From the NCBI RefSeq assembly GCF_900101175.1, contig NZ_FNFQ01000006.1, forward strand, positions 222,194-286,193: a stretch of 64,000 nucleotides of DNA, given 5' to 3'. The notes beneath the pieces were generated by a model that had not been told where the DNA came from, did not search any database, and was given only the letters and a program-made list of their open reading frames with translations. Positions within the stretch are counted from its first letter, which is position 1; every line of letters starts with the position of its first letter. This stretch comes from Stenotrophomonas pavanii (GTDB taxonomy: Bacteria; Pseudomonadota; Gammaproteobacteria; Xanthomonadales; Xanthomonadaceae). Below are positions 44,665-55,578 of this stretch, piece by piece. The position numbers were made by a program, and so were the translations under genes.

Positions 44665-47028
44665 ATGACGCGACTCCCCAATCGCCGCCTGCTGGCCCTC
44701 GCCCTCGCCGCCGTCACCGGCGCTCCCGCCCTGGCCCAGGCAGCCGAGCCCTTCACTGTCAGCGACATCCGCGTCGACGGCCTGCAGCGCATCAGCTCGG
44801 GCACGGTATTCACCTACCTGCCGGTGGAGCGTGGCGAGACGGTCACCGACAACAAGGTCGGCGAGACGATCCGCGCCCTGTACAAGACCGGCTTCTTCGA
44901 AGACGTGCAGCTGGACCGCCAGGGCACGATCCTGGTGGTGACCGTCAAGGAACGCCCGGCGATCAACAAACTGACCGTGACCGGCAACAAGGACATCAAG
45001 TCCGACCAGCTGCTCAAGGGCCTGTCCGACATCGGCCTGACCGAGGGTGGCACCTTCGATCGCCTGAGCCTGGACCGCGTGACCCAGGAACTTCGCCGGC
45101 AGTACAACGACCGCGGCAAGTACAACGTCGACATCACCCCGACGGTGAGCCCGCTGGACCGCAACCGCGTGGACATCGCCATTGCCATCAAGGAAGGCAA
45201 GGCGGCCAAGATCCGCCACGTCAACCTGGTCGGCACCGAGAAGTACGACAGCAAGGACATCCTCGACACCTGGGAGTCGAAGGAGCACAACTGGGCGTCG
45301 TGGTACCGCCGTGACGACCAGTACTCGAAGGAGAAGCTGTCCGGCGACCTGGAAAAGCTCAACTCGTGGTACCTCGACCGCGGCTACGTCGACTTCAGCA
45401 TCGATTCCACCCAGGTTTCGATCAGCCCCGACAAGCGCGACATGTTCCTGACTGCGGGCGTTACCGAAGGCGCGCAGTACAAGATCTCCGAGATCAAGGT
45501 CAGCGGCGACACCATCCTTCCCCAGGAGGATGTCGAGCGCATGGTGGTCCAGAAGTCCGGTGACACGTTCTCGCGCGCGCTGCTGGAATTCAGTTCGGAC
45601 ACCATCACCAACTCGCTGTCCAACATCGGCTACGCGTTCGCCAAGGTGAACCCGATCCCGACCACCAACCGCGCCGAGCAGACCGTCGCCATCAACATGC
45701 AGGTCGTGCCCGGCCCGCGCGTGTCGGTGCGCCGCATCCTGTTCCGTGGCAATACCCGCACCTCCGATGAGGTGATGCGCCGCGAAATGCGCCAGTTCGA
45801 GAACAGCTGGTACTCGCAGGCCGCGATCGACCGCTCCAAGATCCGCCTGCAGCGCCTGGGCTACTTCGAATCGGTGGAAGTGGAAACCCCGGCCGTCAGC
45901 GGCAGCAACGACCAGGTCGACGTCGTCTACAACGTCAAGGAAACCACCTCGGGCAGCTTCGTGTTCGGCCTGGGCTACTCGCAGTCCTACGGCATGACCA
46001 CCTCGGTGCAGCTGTCGCAGAACAACTTCCTCGGCGGCGGTAACCGCGTGTCGGTCGAAGCCTCGCGCAGCAGCTACCTGCAGCGCTACGGTTTCAGCTA
46101 CACCAACCCGTACTTCACCGATGACGGCGTGTCGCTGGGCTACAACCTGTCCTGGCGCGAACTGGACTACTCCGACTTCAACACCGCGCAGTACAACAGC
46201 ACCAACGGTGCCGCGCAGGTGGTGTTCGGCGTGCCCCTGACCGAGACCGACACCGTCTCGCTGATGTTCGGCATCGACAGCAACCAGATCACCACGTACC
46301 AGGGTTCTACCCCGCAGTCGATCATCGACTACATCAACGCGGTCGGTAAGCGCACCTTCCATGCCTGGCGCACCGAGCTGGGCTGGGCGCGTGACTCCCG
46401 CAACGACTACTTCATGCCGACCCGCGGTACCTACCAGCGCATCGGCCTGGAAACCACGCTGCCGGGTTCGACCATCGAGTACTACAAGCTGAACTACCAG
46501 ATCAGCAAGTACTGGCCGATCATGCCGTCGCTGGTGATCAACACCCGCGCCGAAATCGGCTACGGCGATGCCTACGGCAAGGACTACACCCGTACGCTGA
46601 CCAATCCCGATGGCACCACCCGTACCGTCACCGCCAGCGGCCTGCCGTTCTTCGAGAACTTCTACGCCGGTGGCACCAACTCGGTGCGTGGCTTCGAGGA
46701 CAACACCCTGGGTCCGCGCGAAGTCACCACCGGCTATCCGGAAGGCCAGCCACTGGGTGGTTCGCTGAAGACCGTCGGCTCGGTGGAAGCCTACTTCCCG
46801 CGCCTGTTCGACAGCCCGTCGGCGCGCGTGTCGGCCTTCGTCGACTTCGGCAACGTGTATACCGGCGTGGACAACTTCAAGGCCAACGAACTGCGCGTAT
46901 CCACCGGTGTGGCGCTACTGTGGCGTGCCCCGGTCGGCCCGATCTCGATCAGCTACGCCTTCCCGCTGAAGAAGGAAGACGATGACAAGATCGAGCGGCT
47001 GCAATTCACGTTCGGTGGCCAGTTCTGA
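44665..47028 (+). CDS. bamA: Outer membrane protein assembly factor BamA
   Basis: 787 residues from ATG 44665. The signal peptide NRRLLALALAAVTGAPALAQA, cleaved before AEPFTVSDIRVDG, decides this start over an ATG at 44587. Five POTRA domains (about 24-430) lead to the 16-strand Omp85 barrel. The lid-lock signature VRGF (GGTNSVRGFEDNTLGPR) is present, and the protein ends in an aromatic, FTFGGQF, as outer membrane proteins do. Central subunit of the BAM complex. Confidence 0.97.
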   Translation: MTRLPNRRLLALALAAVTGAPALAQAAEPFTVSDIRVDGLQRISSGTVFTYLPVERGETVTDNKVGETIRALYKTGFFEDVQLDRQGTILVVTVKERPAINKLTVTGNKDIKSDQLLKGLSDIGLTEGGTFDRLSLDRVTQELRRQYNDRGKYNVDITPTVSPLDRNRVDIAIAIKEGKAAKIRHVNLVGTEKYDSKDILDTWESKEHNWASWYRRDDQYSKEKLSGDLEKLNSWYLDRGYVDFSIDSTQVSISPDKRDMFLTAGVTEGAQYKISEIKVSGDTILPQEDVERMVVQKSGDTFSRALLEFSSDTITNSLSNIGYAFAKVNPIPTTNRAEQTVAINMQVVPGPRVSVRRILFRGNTRTSDEVMRREMRQFENSWYSQAAIDRSKIRLQRLGYFESVEVETPAVSGSNDQVDVVYNVKETTSGSFVFGLGYSQSYGMTTSVQLSQNNFLGGGNRVSVEASRSSYLQRYGFSYTNPYFTDDGVSLGYNLSWRELDYSDFNTAQYNSTNGAAQVVFGVPLTETDTVSLMFGIDSNQITTYQGSTPQSIIDYINAVGKRTFHAWRTELGWARDSRNDYFMPTRGTYQRIGLETTLPGSTIEYYKLNYQISKYWPIMPSLVINTRAEIGYGDAYGKDYTRTLTNPDGTTRTVTASGLPFFENFYAGGTNSVRGFEDNTLGPREVTTGYPEGQPLGGSLKTVGSVEAYFPRLFDSPSARVSAFVDFGNVYTGVDNFKANELRVSTGVALLWRAPVGPISISYAFPLKKEDDDKIERLQFTFGGQF

Positions 47029-47107
47029 GGAACGTCGTTCCTCAGAACTGATCCACCTCCGGTGAATTGCCCGCGCATTTCACCTATCCCCCGCGCCGTT
47101 GGCGCGC

Positions 47108-47127
47108 CCCCCTTAACAAAGGGGGGC
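47108..47127. repeat. CCCCCC/GGGGGG hairpin downstream of bamA
   Basis: CCCCCCTTAACAAAGGGGGG can form a short hairpin. It is one of several stems in the bamA-lpxD gap, after CTGAGGAACG/CGTTCCTCAG at 47026-47046. Confidence 0.4.
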
Positions 47128-47148
47128 TCTCCACCAGACGGGGTGCGA

Positions 47149-47178
47149 AGCGCCGGGCATTGCCCGGCGTTTTCGTTT
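47149..47178 (+). terminator. Probable terminator of bamA
   Basis: CGCCGGGCATTGCCCGGCG hairpin followed by TTTTCGTTT. It lies in the 433-bp bamA-lpxD gap, in which I see no supported gene; skp, usual at this place in enterics, is absent. Confidence 0.7.
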
Positions 47179-47461
47179 GGCCTGGATGCCGGAAGCGCCC
47201 GCTCTGCTTTTGATCTTTCTGTGTTTCCGTGGCTGGCACTCGCGCCAGGCCGTCGGAGGTCGGACGGGGTGGAGCTGCGGGGGTGTGAGCCGCATGGATG
47301 CGGCGACCAAGGCTACATGGACGTACTTGCGCCGCCCCCCCGCAATCCCGCCCCGTCCGACCCAGCCCATGACACTGGCTCTGCCGGCCGCGAGGGGCCC
47401 TGCCGTTGGCTGCATATGCCCCCCGCATGACCGAAATGGCGCCACACGTTAAACTCCCGCC

Positions 47462-48484
47462 GTGAATACTCCCACCTACACCGCCCAGCAACTCGCCGAG
47501 CAGTTCGGCCTGCAGGTCCATGGCGACCCCGCCACTGCCATCCATGGCGTGGCCACCCTCGCCCACGCCGGTCCTGGCCAGCTGACCTTCCTCGCCAATC
47601 CGCGCTACCGCGCCCAGCTGGCCGACAGCCAGGCTTCGCTGGTGGTGCTGCGTGCCGACGATGTCGAGGCCGCCCCCGGCGCCGCGCTCGTGGCCAAGGA
47701 CCCCTACACCGCATTCGCCAAGATCGCCGCGCTGTTCGACATCGCGCCGACCCGCCCGCCGGGCATCCACCCCAGTGCGGTCATCGATCCGGACGCACGG
47801 GTGGCTGCCAGTGCCCACATCGGCCCGTTCGTGACCATCGGCGCGCGCAGCGTCATCGGCGAGAACTGCATCATCGGTGCCGGCAGCGTGATCGGCGAGG
47901 ACTGCAGCCTCGATACCGGCTGCGAACTGATCGCCCGCGTCACCCTGGTCACCCGGGTCAGGCTGGGCAAGCGCGTGCGCATCCATCCCGGCGCCGTGCT
48001 CGGCGCCGATGGCTTCGGCCTGGCCATGGATGCCGGCAAATGGATCAAGGTGCCGCAGCTGGGCGGCGTGCGCATCGGCGATGATTGCGAGATCGGCGCC
48101 AATACCTGCGTTGACCGCGGCGCGCTGGAAGACACCGTGCTCGCCGAGGATGTGCGCCTGGACAATCTGGTGCAGATCGCCCACAACGTGCAGATCGGTG
48201 CGCACTCGGCCATCGCCGGCTGCACCGGCATCGCCGGCAGCGCCAAGATCGGCCGCTACTGCCTGCTCGGTGGCGCCGTGGGCGTGGTCGGCCACCTCGA
48301 GATCTGCGACAAGGTCGTGATCACCGGCAAGTCGGTGGTCCGCAACTCCATCACCGAGCCGGGCGAGTACTCGTCCGGCACCCCACTGACCGACAACCGC
48401 ACGTGGCGCAAGAACGCCGCGCGCTTCAAGCAGCTCGACGCACTGGCTCGCCGCGTCCTGGCTGCTGGCAAGGAGAAAGAATGA
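47462..48484 (+). CDS. lpxD: UDP-3-O-(3-hydroxyacyl)glucosamine N-acyltransferase
   Basis: 340 residues; the start is GTG 47462 (MNTPTYTAQQLAEQFGLQ). N-terminal uridine-binding domain (to about 100, TFLANPRY) and left-handed beta-helix of hexapeptide repeats (HPSAVIDPDARVAASAHIGPFVTIG onward), with the HNVQIG active-site region and a C-terminal helical extension. Third step of lipid A synthesis. The stop overlaps fabZ by ATGA. Confidence 0.97.
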   Translation: MNTPTYTAQQLAEQFGLQVHGDPATAIHGVATLAHAGPGQLTFLANPRYRAQLADSQASLVVLRADDVEAAPGAALVAKDPYTAFAKIAALFDIAPTRPPGIHPSAVIDPDARVAASAHIGPFVTIGARSVIGENCIIGAGSVIGEDCSLDTGCELIARVTLVTRVRLGKRVRIHPGAVLGADGFGLAMDAGKWIKVPQLGGVRIGDDCEIGANTCVDRGALEDTVLAEDVRLDNLVQIAHNVQIGAHSAIAGCTGIAGSAKIGRYCLLGGAVGVVGHLEICDKVVITGKSVVRNSITEPGEYSSGTPLTDNRTWRKNAARFKQLDALARRVLAAGKEKE

Positions 48485-48939
48485 ACGATTCGCTGCAGCT
48501 TCCGATCGACGTCTGCCAGATCCAGGAACTGCTTCCGCACCGCTATCCGTTCCTGCTGGTGGACCGGGTGCTTGAACTCGACGTCGAGGCCAAGCGGATC
48601 CTGGCGCAGAAGAACGTCAGCATCAACGAGCCGTTCTTCCAGGGGCACTTCCCGGGCCGCCCGATCATGCCCGGCGTGCTGATCATCGAAGCGCTGGCGC
48701 AGGCCGGCGGCGTCATGACCCAGCTCACGCTCGGCCGCGATGCGCAGTCCAAGCTGTTCTACATGGTCAAGGTGGAAAACGCCCGCTTCAACAAGCAGGT
48801 CGTGCCCGGCGACGTGCTGATGCTGGACGTGCAGATGAAGCGCCTGATCCGCAACATGGGCTGGTACTACGGCGAAGCCAAGGTCAACGGTGAAGTCGTT
48901 GCCTCGGCCGAGGTCATGTGCGCCGGCGCCAAGGGCTGA
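48481..48939 (+). CDS. fabZ: 3-hydroxyacyl-[ACP] dehydratase FabZ
   Basis: 152 residues from ATG 48481 with AAGGAG just upstream inside lpxD. Hot-dog fold with [14 protein letters not shown] and the catalytic pair His56 ([11 protein letters not shown]) and Glu70 (LIIEALAQ). It dehydrates 3-hydroxyacyl-ACP in fatty acid elongation and competes with LpxA/LpxD for their shared substrates, so co-transcription makes sense. Confidence 0.97.
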   Translation: MNDSLQLPIDVCQIQELLPHRYPFLLVDRVLELDVEAKRILAQKNVSINEPFFQGHFPGRPIMPGVLIIEALAQAGGVMTQLTLGRDAQSKLFYMVKVENARFNKQVVPGDVLMLDVQMKRLIRNMGWYYGEAKVNGEVVASAEVMCAGAKG

Positions 48940-48955
48940 TCCACTGGAGGCAGCA

Positions 48956-49747
48956 ATGACTGACAACGCACCGCGGATCCACCCCACCGCCGTCATCGAC
49001 CCGGCCGCACGCCTGGCCGACGATGTCCAGGTGGGCGCCTTCACCCTGATCGGCCCCGACGTTGAAATCGGTGCCGGCACGGTGGTGGGCCCCCATTGCA
49101 GCATCCACGGCCCAACCCGGATCGGCCGCGACAACCGCTTCGTCGGCCACGCCGCGATCGGTGGCGAGCCGCAGGACAAGAAGTTCGGCGGCGAGCGCAC
49201 CGAACTGGTGATCGGCGACCGCAACGTGTTCCGCGAGTTCGTCACGCTCAACCGCGGCACCGGCGGCGGCGGTGGCATCACCACCATCGGCAACGACAAC
49301 TGGATGCTGGCCTACACGCACGTGGCACACGACTGCCATGTCGGCAATTTCTGCGTGTTCTCCAACAACACCACCCTGGCCGGCCACGTGACCGTGGGCG
49401 ACTACGTGATCATCAGCGGCTTCGCCGGTGCCCACCAGTTCTGCCGCATCGGCGCGCACGCTTTCCTGGGCATGGGCGCACTGACCAATGGCGACGTTCC
49501 GCCGTTCACCATGGTCGGCACCGATTCGCTGGGCCGCCCGCGCGGCATCAACAGCGAAGGCCTGAAGCGCCGCGGCTTCGACGCCGAGCGCATTTCGGCC
49601 ATCAAGCGTGCCTACCGCACGCTGTACGTGGCAGGCCTGCCGCTGGCCGAGGCCAAGGTGCAGCTGACCGAACAGGCGCGTGACAGCGACGACGTGAAGG
49701 CGATGCTGGACTTCATCGAGCACGCCGAGAGGCCCCTGCTGCGATGA
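48956..49747 (+). CDS. lpxA: UDP-N-acetylglucosamine acyltransferase
   Basis: 263 residues from ATG 48956 with GGAGG upstream. Left-handed beta-helix ([25 protein letters not shown]), catalytic His125 in [21 protein letters not shown] substrate loop, and C-terminal helices ([23 protein letters not shown]). First step of lipid A synthesis. Overlaps lpxB by ATGA. Confidence 0.97.
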   Translation: MTDNAPRIHPTAVIDPAARLADDVQVGAFTLIGPDVEIGAGTVVGPHCSIHGPTRIGRDNRFVGHAAIGGEPQDKKFGGERTELVIGDRNVFREFVTLNRGTGGGGGITTIGNDNWMLAYTHVAHDCHVGNFCVFSNNTTLAGHVTVGDYVIISGFAGAHQFCRIGAHAFLGMGALTNGDVPPFTMVGTDSLGRPRGINSEGLKRRGFDAERISAIKRAYRTLYVAGLPLAEAKVQLTEQARDSDDVKAMLDFIEHAERPLLR

Positions 49748-51003
49748 GCAGCGCGACCGGCCAGGCGCCGGCCGGCGCCGCGGTGATCCCGCTGGCCTCG
49801 ATGGCCGGCAGCGTTCCTGCGCAGCGGGTGCTCAGCGAGCGCCCGTTGCGGATCGCGCTGGTTGCCGGTGAAGCCTCCGGCGACCTGCTCGGTGCGGGCC
49901 TGGTGCGCGAATTGAAGGCGCGCTTCCCGAATGCCGAGTTCGCCGGCATCGGCGGCGACGCCATGCGCAGCGCTGGCTGCCAGACCTGGCACGATGCCAG
50001 CGAGCTGGCGGTGATGGGGCTGACCGAAGTGCTGCGCCACCTGCCGCGCCTGCTGAAGCTGCGCTCCGCGTTCTGCCAGCGTGCGCTGGACTGGCAGCCG
50101 GACGTGTTCATCGGCATCGACGCACCCGACTTCAACCTGGGCATCGAGCGCTGGCTGAAGCAGCGCGGCGTGCGCACCGTGCATTACGTCAGCCCCTCGG
50201 TCTGGGCCTGGCGCGAGAAGCGCGCCGAGAAGATCGGCAGCAGCGCCGACCTGGTGCTGTGCCTGTTCCCGATGGAGCCGCCGATCTATGCCAGGCACGG
50301 CATCGACGCGCGCTTCGTCGGCCACCCGATGGCCGATGACATTCCGCTGCAGGGCAACCGCGAGGAAGCGCGTGCCGCGCTCGGCTTGCCGACCTCGGCC
50401 AAGGTGCTCGCCGTGCTGCCGGGCAGCCGCCTGGGTGAGATCTCGCGCCTCGGCGAGCCGTTCTTCGAAGCGGCCTGGCAGGTTTCCGAGCGCATTCCCG
50501 GCCTGCACGTGGTGGTGCCTGCCGCCAATCCGGCCTGCAGGCAGCTGATTGAAGAACAGCTGTCGCGCTCGGCGTTGCCGGTGGCCTACTCGCATGTACT
50601 GGATGGCCAGGCACGCAACGCGATGATCGCCGCTGACGTGGTGGTGCTGGCGTCGGGCACCGCGACCCTGGAAGCGATGCTGGTGAAGCGGCCGATGGTG
50701 GTCGGGTACCGCGTCAACGAGCTGACCTATCGCCTGGTGAAGGCGCTTGGGCTGATCAAGGTCGACCGCTTTGCCCTGCCCAACATCCTGGCCGGCCAGG
50801 ACCTGGCGCCGGAACTGATGCAGCACGACTGCACGCCGGACCGGCTGGCCGCGGCCATCCAGCAGTGGTTTGACCACCCGCAGCGGGTGACCGATCTGCA
50901 GGATACCTACGTGCGCCTGCACGAACGCCTGCGCCGCAACGCCTCGGCGCGTGCCGCCGACGCCGTCGGCGAACTGCTGATGCGCGACCAGGCACAGCCA
51001 TGA
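49744..51003 (+). CDS. lpxB: Lipid-A-disaccharide synthase
   Basis: 419 residues with a ~35-residue N-terminal extension before the GT-B fold start [18 protein letters not shown]. Conserved [37 protein letters not shown] and [11 protein letters not shown]. Condenses UDP-diacylglucosamine with lipid X. Overlaps lpxA and rnhB by 4 bp at each end. Confidence 0.96.
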   Translation: MSSATGQAPAGAAVIPLASMAGSVPAQRVLSERPLRIALVAGEASGDLLGAGLVRELKARFPNAEFAGIGGDAMRSAGCQTWHDASELAVMGLTEVLRHLPRLLKLRSAFCQRALDWQPDVFIGIDAPDFNLGIERWLKQRGVRTVHYVSPSVWAWREKRAEKIGSSADLVLCLFPMEPPIYARHGIDARFVGHPMADDIPLQGNREEARAALGLPTSAKVLAVLPGSRLGEISRLGEPFFEAAWQVSERIPGLHVVVPAANPACRQLIEEQLSRSALPVAYSHVLDGQARNAMIAADVVVLASGTATLEAMLVKRPMVVGYRVNELTYRLVKALGLIKVDRFALPNILAGQDLAPELMQHDCTPDRLAAAIQQWFDHPQRVTDLQDTYVRLHERLRRNASARAADAVGELLMRDQAQP

Positions 51004-51659
51004 GCCGCCGTCACGCCGCCGCAGCCAGCCTGACCCTGTTCGACGGTGTGGCCGTGGTCGAGCCGGAGCGCCTGGTGGCCGGCGTCGACGAGGCCGGCCG
51101 TGGCCCGCTGGCCGGGCCGGTGGCGGTGGCGGCGGTGGTGTTCGACCCGTCGCGGCCACGCATCAACGGCCTCGACGACTCCAAGCAGCTGACGGCGGCA
51201 CGCCGCGAACAGCTGCATGACCGCATCATCGAGCGTGCGCTGGCCTGGCACGTGGTGCTGGTGGACGTGGACACCATCGACCGCCTGAACATCTACCAGG
51301 CCACCCTGCAGGGCATGCGCGAGGTGGTGGCAGCGGTCGCCCACGTGGCCGGCTTCGCCCGCATCGACGGCAACGTGGTGCCCAAGGGCCTGGTGCTGCC
51401 GGCCCAGGCGCTGATCGGTGGCGATGGCATCGACCGCGCGATCATGGCGGCGTCGATCCTGGCCAAGGTCTCGCGCGACCGTTACATGCAGGACGTCCAC
51501 GCCCGCCACCCGCAGTACGGCTTCGAGCAGCACAAGGGCTATGGCACGCCGGCCCACCTGGCCGCCCTGCGTGAACACGGCCCCTGCATGGAGCATCGGC
51601 GCAGCTTCGCCCCGGTACGTGAGTGCCTGGACACCACCCGCGCCCCCGCGATCGCCTGA
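51000..51659 (+). CDS. rnhB: Ribonuclease HII
   Basis: 219 residues. Catalytic [14 protein letters not shown] (Asp30, Glu31) and the later [16 protein letters not shown] and HKGYGTPAH motifs. Removes ribonucleotides from DNA. Translationally coupled to lpxB and placed before dnaE as in many gammaproteobacteria. Confidence 0.97.
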   Translation: MSRRHAAAASLTLFDGVAVVEPERLVAGVDEAGRGPLAGPVAVAAVVFDPSRPRINGLDDSKQLTAARREQLHDRIIERALAWHVVLVDVDTIDRLNIYQATLQGMREVVAAVAHVAGFARIDGNVVPKGLVLPAQALIGGDGIDRAIMAASILAKVSRDRYMQDVHARHPQYGFEQHKGYGTPAHLAALREHGPCMEHRRSFAPVRECLDTTRAPAIA

Positions 51660-51822
51660 ACGGCCGCCGACAGCGACAAGCCGTGCGGTGAGGAGTGCCC
51701 CCGAGCCGGGGGGACACACCAGCGACGCGGGGGTGTGGAAGCACGGCAGGACAGGGCCCGCGGCTCGCCTGCGAACCGTGGCAAGCGATAGCGCGAATGC
51801 GATATCGCGTGCCGTCAAGAGC

Positions 51823-51851
51823 TTGTCGCCACCCCCTGCCCTCGCTACCCT
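51823..51851 (+). promoter_or_regulatory. Probable dnaE promoter
   Basis: TTGTCG at 51823-51828, a 17-bp spacer, and TACCCT at 51846-51851, in the 273-bp gap between rnhB and dnaE, which shows no gene. Confidence 0.45.
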
Positions 51852-51932
51852 GACCGGGCACTCCAGCGCTTCCGACCCCGGCGACGAACCTCCGTCAGCA
51901 CCCGGGGCCCGCGCGCTCCAACCTGGTCCGGC

Positions 51933-54900
51933 ATGTCCAACTCCCGCTTCGTACATCTCCACGTCCACACCGAGTTCTCGCTGGCGGACTCGACCATCCG
52001 CGTGCCGGCCAAGCCGGACCAGGCGGACCCGAAGAAGGCCAAGCAGGCCAACCTGCTGTCGCGCTCGGTCGAACTCGGCCTGCCCGCGCTGGCGGTGACC
52101 GACCTCAACAACCTGTTCGCCCTGGTCAAGTTCTACAAGGCCGCCGAAGGCGTCGGCATCAAGCCGATCGCCGGTGCCGACGTGCTGATCGCCGAGGAAG
52201 GCCAGGACCCATGGCGGATGACCCTGCTGTGCCGCGATCGCGAGGGTTACCTGAGCCTGTCGCGGCTGCTGACCCGCGCCTGGATGGAAGGCCATCGCCC
52301 CGAAGGCGGCGTGGCCATCCACCCGGACTGGCTGAAGGCCGGCAACGCCAACCTGTTCGCGCTGGCCGGGCGCCAGAGCCTGGCCGGGCGCCTGGCGCTG
52401 GACGGCAAGCATGAGCTGGCCGAGCAGCAGCTGGCCGACTGGCAGCGCGTGTTCGGCGATGGCCTGCACCTGGAGCTGACCCGCACCGGCCGCGAGGGCG
52501 AGGAGACCTTCAACCAGTTCGCGCTGATGGCCGCCGGCCAGCGTGGCCTGCCGGTGGTGGCCAGCAATGACGTGCGCTTCCTGTCGCCGTCCGACTTCAG
52601 CGCGCACGAAGCGCGCGTGTGCATTTCCACCGGCCGCGTGCTGGACGATCCCAAGCGCCCGCGCGAGTACAGCGACCAGCAGTACCTGAAGTCGGCCGAA
52701 GAAATGTGCGCGCTGTTCGCCGACATTCCCGATGCCATCGACAACACGCTGGCGCTGGCCGAGCGCTGCAACATCGAGATGCGGCTGGGCACCTACTTCC
52801 TGCCCAACTACCCGGTGCCCGACGACGAGACCCTGGACACCTGGATCCAGAAGATGTCGCGTGATGGCCTGGAAGAGCGCCTGGAGAAGAATCCGCTGGC
52901 GCCGGGCAAGACCCGCGAAGACTACTTCGAGCGCCTGGAGTTCGAGCTCGACACCATCATCAAGATGGGCTTCCCTGGCTACTTCCTGATCGTGGCCGAC
53001 TTCATCCAGTGGGGCAAGAACCAGGGCATTCCGATCGGCCCCGGCCGTGGTTCGGGTGCCGGCTCGCTGGTGGCATGGGCGCTGAAGATCACTGACCTGG
53101 ATCCGCTGCCGTACAACCTGCTGTTCGAGCGCTTCCTGAACCCCGAACGCGTGTCGATGCCCGACTTCGACATCGACTTCTGCATGGACCGCCGCGACGA
53201 GGTGATTGACTACGTCGCGCGCAAGTACGGGCGCGAACGCGTCAGCCAGATCATCACCTACGGCACCATGGCCGCCAAGGCGGTGGTGCGCGACTCCGGC
53301 CGCGTGCTCGGTTTCCCGTACGGCCTGGTGGACGGTGTCTCCAAGCTGATCCCGAACATCCTGGGCATCCACCTCAAGGATGCGCTGGGCAAGGGCAAGG
53401 AAGGCCCCAGCTCGGAAATGGCCTCGGCCGAACTGATCCAGCGTTACGAGACCGAGGACGATGTCCGCGACCTGATCGACCTGGCGCTGCAGCTGGAGGA
53501 CCTGACCCGCAACGCCGGCAAGCATGCCGGTGGCGTGGTGATCGGGCCCGAGCCACTGAGCGAGTTCTGCCCGCTGTACGCCGAACATGACGAGAACGGG
53601 CTCGGCAAGAACCCGGTCACCCAGTTCGACAAGAACGACGTGGAAGAAGTGGGCCTGGTGAAATTCGACTTCCTCGGCCTGCGCACGCTGACCATCATCG
53701 ACTGGGCAGTGAAGGCGATCAACAAGCGCCACGAACGCGCGGGCATCCCGCCGGTCGACATCGCCGCGATCCCCCTCGACGATGCGCCCACCTACAAGGA
53801 CATCTTCGCCAACGGCAACACCGGCGCGGTGTTCCAGTTCGAATCCTCCGGCATGCGCCGCCTGCTGAAGGATGCGCGCCCCGACCGCTTCGAAGACCTG
53901 ATCGCGCTGGTGTCGCTGTACCGCCCCGGCCCGATGGACCTGATTCCTTCGTTCAACGCGCGCAAGCACGGGCAGGAAGAGATCATCTATCCCGATCCGC
54001 GCACCGAAGCCATCCTGAAGGACACCTACGGCATCATGGTGTACCAGGAGCAGGTCATGCAGATGGCGCAGATCGTCGGCGGCTACTCGCTGGGCGGCGC
54101 CGACCTGCTGCGCCGCGCGATGGGCAAGAAGGTGCCGGCGGAAATGGCCAAGCACCGCGAGATCTTCCGCGAAGGTGCAGCCAAGGGCGGCGTCGATGGC
54201 CCCAAGGCCGACGAAATCTTCGACCTGATGGAGAAGTTCGCCGGCTACGGCTTCAACAAGTCGCACGCCGCCGCCTACGCGCTGGTCAGCTACCAGACCG
54301 CATGGCTGAAGCGCCACTACCCGGCCGAGTTCATGGCGGCCACGCTGTCGTCCGATCTGGACAACACCGACAAGGTGGTCGGCTTCCTCGACGAAGTGCG
54401 CAACCTCGGCCTGACCGTACTGCCGCCCAAGGTGAACCAGTCGGCCTTCATGTTCGAAGCGGTGACGCCGGACACCATCCAGTACGGCCTCGGTGCGATC
54501 AAGGGCGTCGGCCAGGGCGCCTGCGAAGCAGTGGTCGAGGAACGACTGAAGGGCGGCCCGTTCAAGGACCTGCTCGACTTCTGCACGCGCGTTGGTTCGG
54601 CCAAGCTCAATCGCCGTACCCTGGAAGCGATGATCAACTGCGGTGCGCTGGACGAGCTCGGCCGCAACCGGGCCTCGCTGATGCTGCAGCTGCCGGAAGT
54701 GATCAAGGCCACCGACCAGATGGCGCGCGAACGTGCCTCCGGACAGAACTCGCTGTTCGGCGGTCCCGACCCGAGCGCCGTGTCGATCCAGCTGGACCTG
54801 CCCGAGGCCGAAGAATGGCCGCTGCTGCAGCGCCTGAACGGCGAGCGCGACACGCTGGGCTTCTACCTGAGCGGCCACCCGTTCGATCCCTGGCGCGACG

Positions 54901-55523
54901 ATGTGCGCGACCTGGTCGGCAACGACCTGGGATCGGTGGAGAAGATCTGGAGCGCCAACAGCGGCGGCGGCGGGGGCGGCGAAAAGCGCTGGCGGCCGGA
55001 AGTGCAGACGGTGCTGGCCGGCCAGGTGGTCGGCGTGCGCCGCAAGGGCGAGAGCCAGATCTTCATCCAGCTGGAAGATGGCCGCGGCCGCGTCGAGTGC
55101 AGCGCGTTCTCCGACGCGATGGCCGAGTTCGGCCACCTGATGACCAAGGACCGCATCCTGGTGGTCAAGGGCGGCCTGCGCGAGGACGAGTTCAACGGCG
55201 GCTTCGCGCTGCGCATCCGCCAGTGCTGGGACTTCGACGAAGTCTGCGCCAACTACGCCACACGGTTGTCGCTGCGGCTGGACCTGCGCCAGCAGCGCCC
55301 GGTCTGGGAGCGCATCGATGCGCTGCTCGACCGCCATCGCCCCGGCCGCACGCCACTGCGCCTGGACCTGCTGCTGAAGGGGCCGCACGGCGGCGTCGCC
55401 GGCATGCTTGATGTGTCCGGGCAGAGCGCGGTGCGCATCGATTCCAAGCTGATGGAGGCGCTGCGCGCCGATCCTGCCGTGCGCACGCTGAAGGTGCGTT
55501 ACAGCCCCCCCTGGGCCAGCTGA
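51933..55523 (+). CDS. dnaE: DNA polymerase III subunit alpha
   Basis: 1196 residues. N-terminal PHP domain (FVHLHVHTEFSLADSTI), polymerase core with GPGRGSGAGSLVAWAL and the catalytic aspartates in MPDFDIDFC (410-416), helix-hairpin-helix, then an OB fold (TVLAGQVVGVRRKGESQIFIQLEDGRGRVE, about 1025-1060). Standard length for the replicative DnaE1 type; the complete OB and C-terminal domains distinguish it from error-prone DnaE2. Confidence 0.97.
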   Translation: MSNSRFVHLHVHTEFSLADSTIRVPAKPDQADPKKAKQANLLSRSVELGLPALAVTDLNNLFALVKFYKAAEGVGIKPIAGADVLIAEEGQDPWRMTLLCRDREGYLSLSRLLTRAWMEGHRPEGGVAIHPDWLKAGNANLFALAGRQSLAGRLALDGKHELAEQQLADWQRVFGDGLHLELTRTGREGEETFNQFALMAAGQRGLPVVASNDVRFLSPSDFSAHEARVCISTGRVLDDPKRPREYSDQQYLKSAEEMCALFADIPDAIDNTLALAERCNIEMRLGTYFLPNYPVPDDETLDTWIQKMSRDGLEERLEKNPLAPGKTREDYFERLEFELDTIIKMGFPGYFLIVADFIQWGKNQGIPIGPGRGSGAGSLVAWALKITDLDPLPYNLLFERFLNPERVSMPDFDIDFCMDRRDEVIDYVARKYGRERVSQIITYGTMAAKAVVRDSGRVLGFPYGLVDGVSKLIPNILGIHLKDALGKGKEGPSSEMASAELIQRYETEDDVRDLIDLALQLEDLTRNAGKHAGGVVIGPEPLSEFCPLYAEHDENGLGKNPVTQFDKNDVEEVGLVKFDFLGLRTLTIIDWAVKAINKRHERAGIPPVDIAAIPLDDAPTYKDIFANGNTGAVFQFESSGMRRLLKDARPDRFEDLIALVSLYRPGPMDLIPSFNARKHGQEEIIYPDPRTEAILKDTYGIMVYQEQVMQMAQIVGGYSLGGADLLRRAMGKKVPAEMAKHREIFREGAAKGGVDGPKADEIFDLMEKFAGYGFNKSHAAAYALVSYQTAWLKRHYPAEFMAATLSSDLDNTDKVVGFLDEVRNLGLTVLPPKVNQSAFMFEAVTPDTIQYGLGAIKGVGQGACEAVVEERLKGGPFKDLLDFCTRVGSAKLNRRTLEAMINCGALDELGRNRASLMLQLPEVIKATDQMARERASGQNSLFGGPDPSAVSIQLDLPEAEEWPLLQRLNGERDTLGFYLSGHPFDPWRDDVRDLVGNDLGSVEKIWSANSGGGGGGEKRWRPEVQTVLAGQVVGVRRKGESQIFIQLEDGRGRVECSAFSDAMAEFGHLMTKDRILVVKGGLREDEFNGGFALRIRQCWDFDEVCANYATRLSLRLDLRQQRPVWERIDALLDRHRPGRTPLRLDLLLKGPHGGVAGMLDVSGQSAVRIDSKLMEALRADPAVRTLKVRYSPPWAS

Positions 55524-55578
55524 GGCTGGCTCCGTGGCTTTCCCGTTTCCGCGTTCCATGTATCAAGGACGATTGCCG

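Noticed and set aside
47084..47445. Possible small genes in the bamA-lpxD gap on either strand
   Set aside because: No Shine-Dalgarno, signal peptide or similarity; interrupted by stem-loops and terminator.
50907..55559. Very long minus-strand open frame (about 1550 codons) opposite lpxB-dnaE
   Set aside because: It is antisense to dnaE, whose protein matches its family along its whole length. Composition is Gln/Arg/Val/His-rich without any domain, a usual product of high GC third positions.
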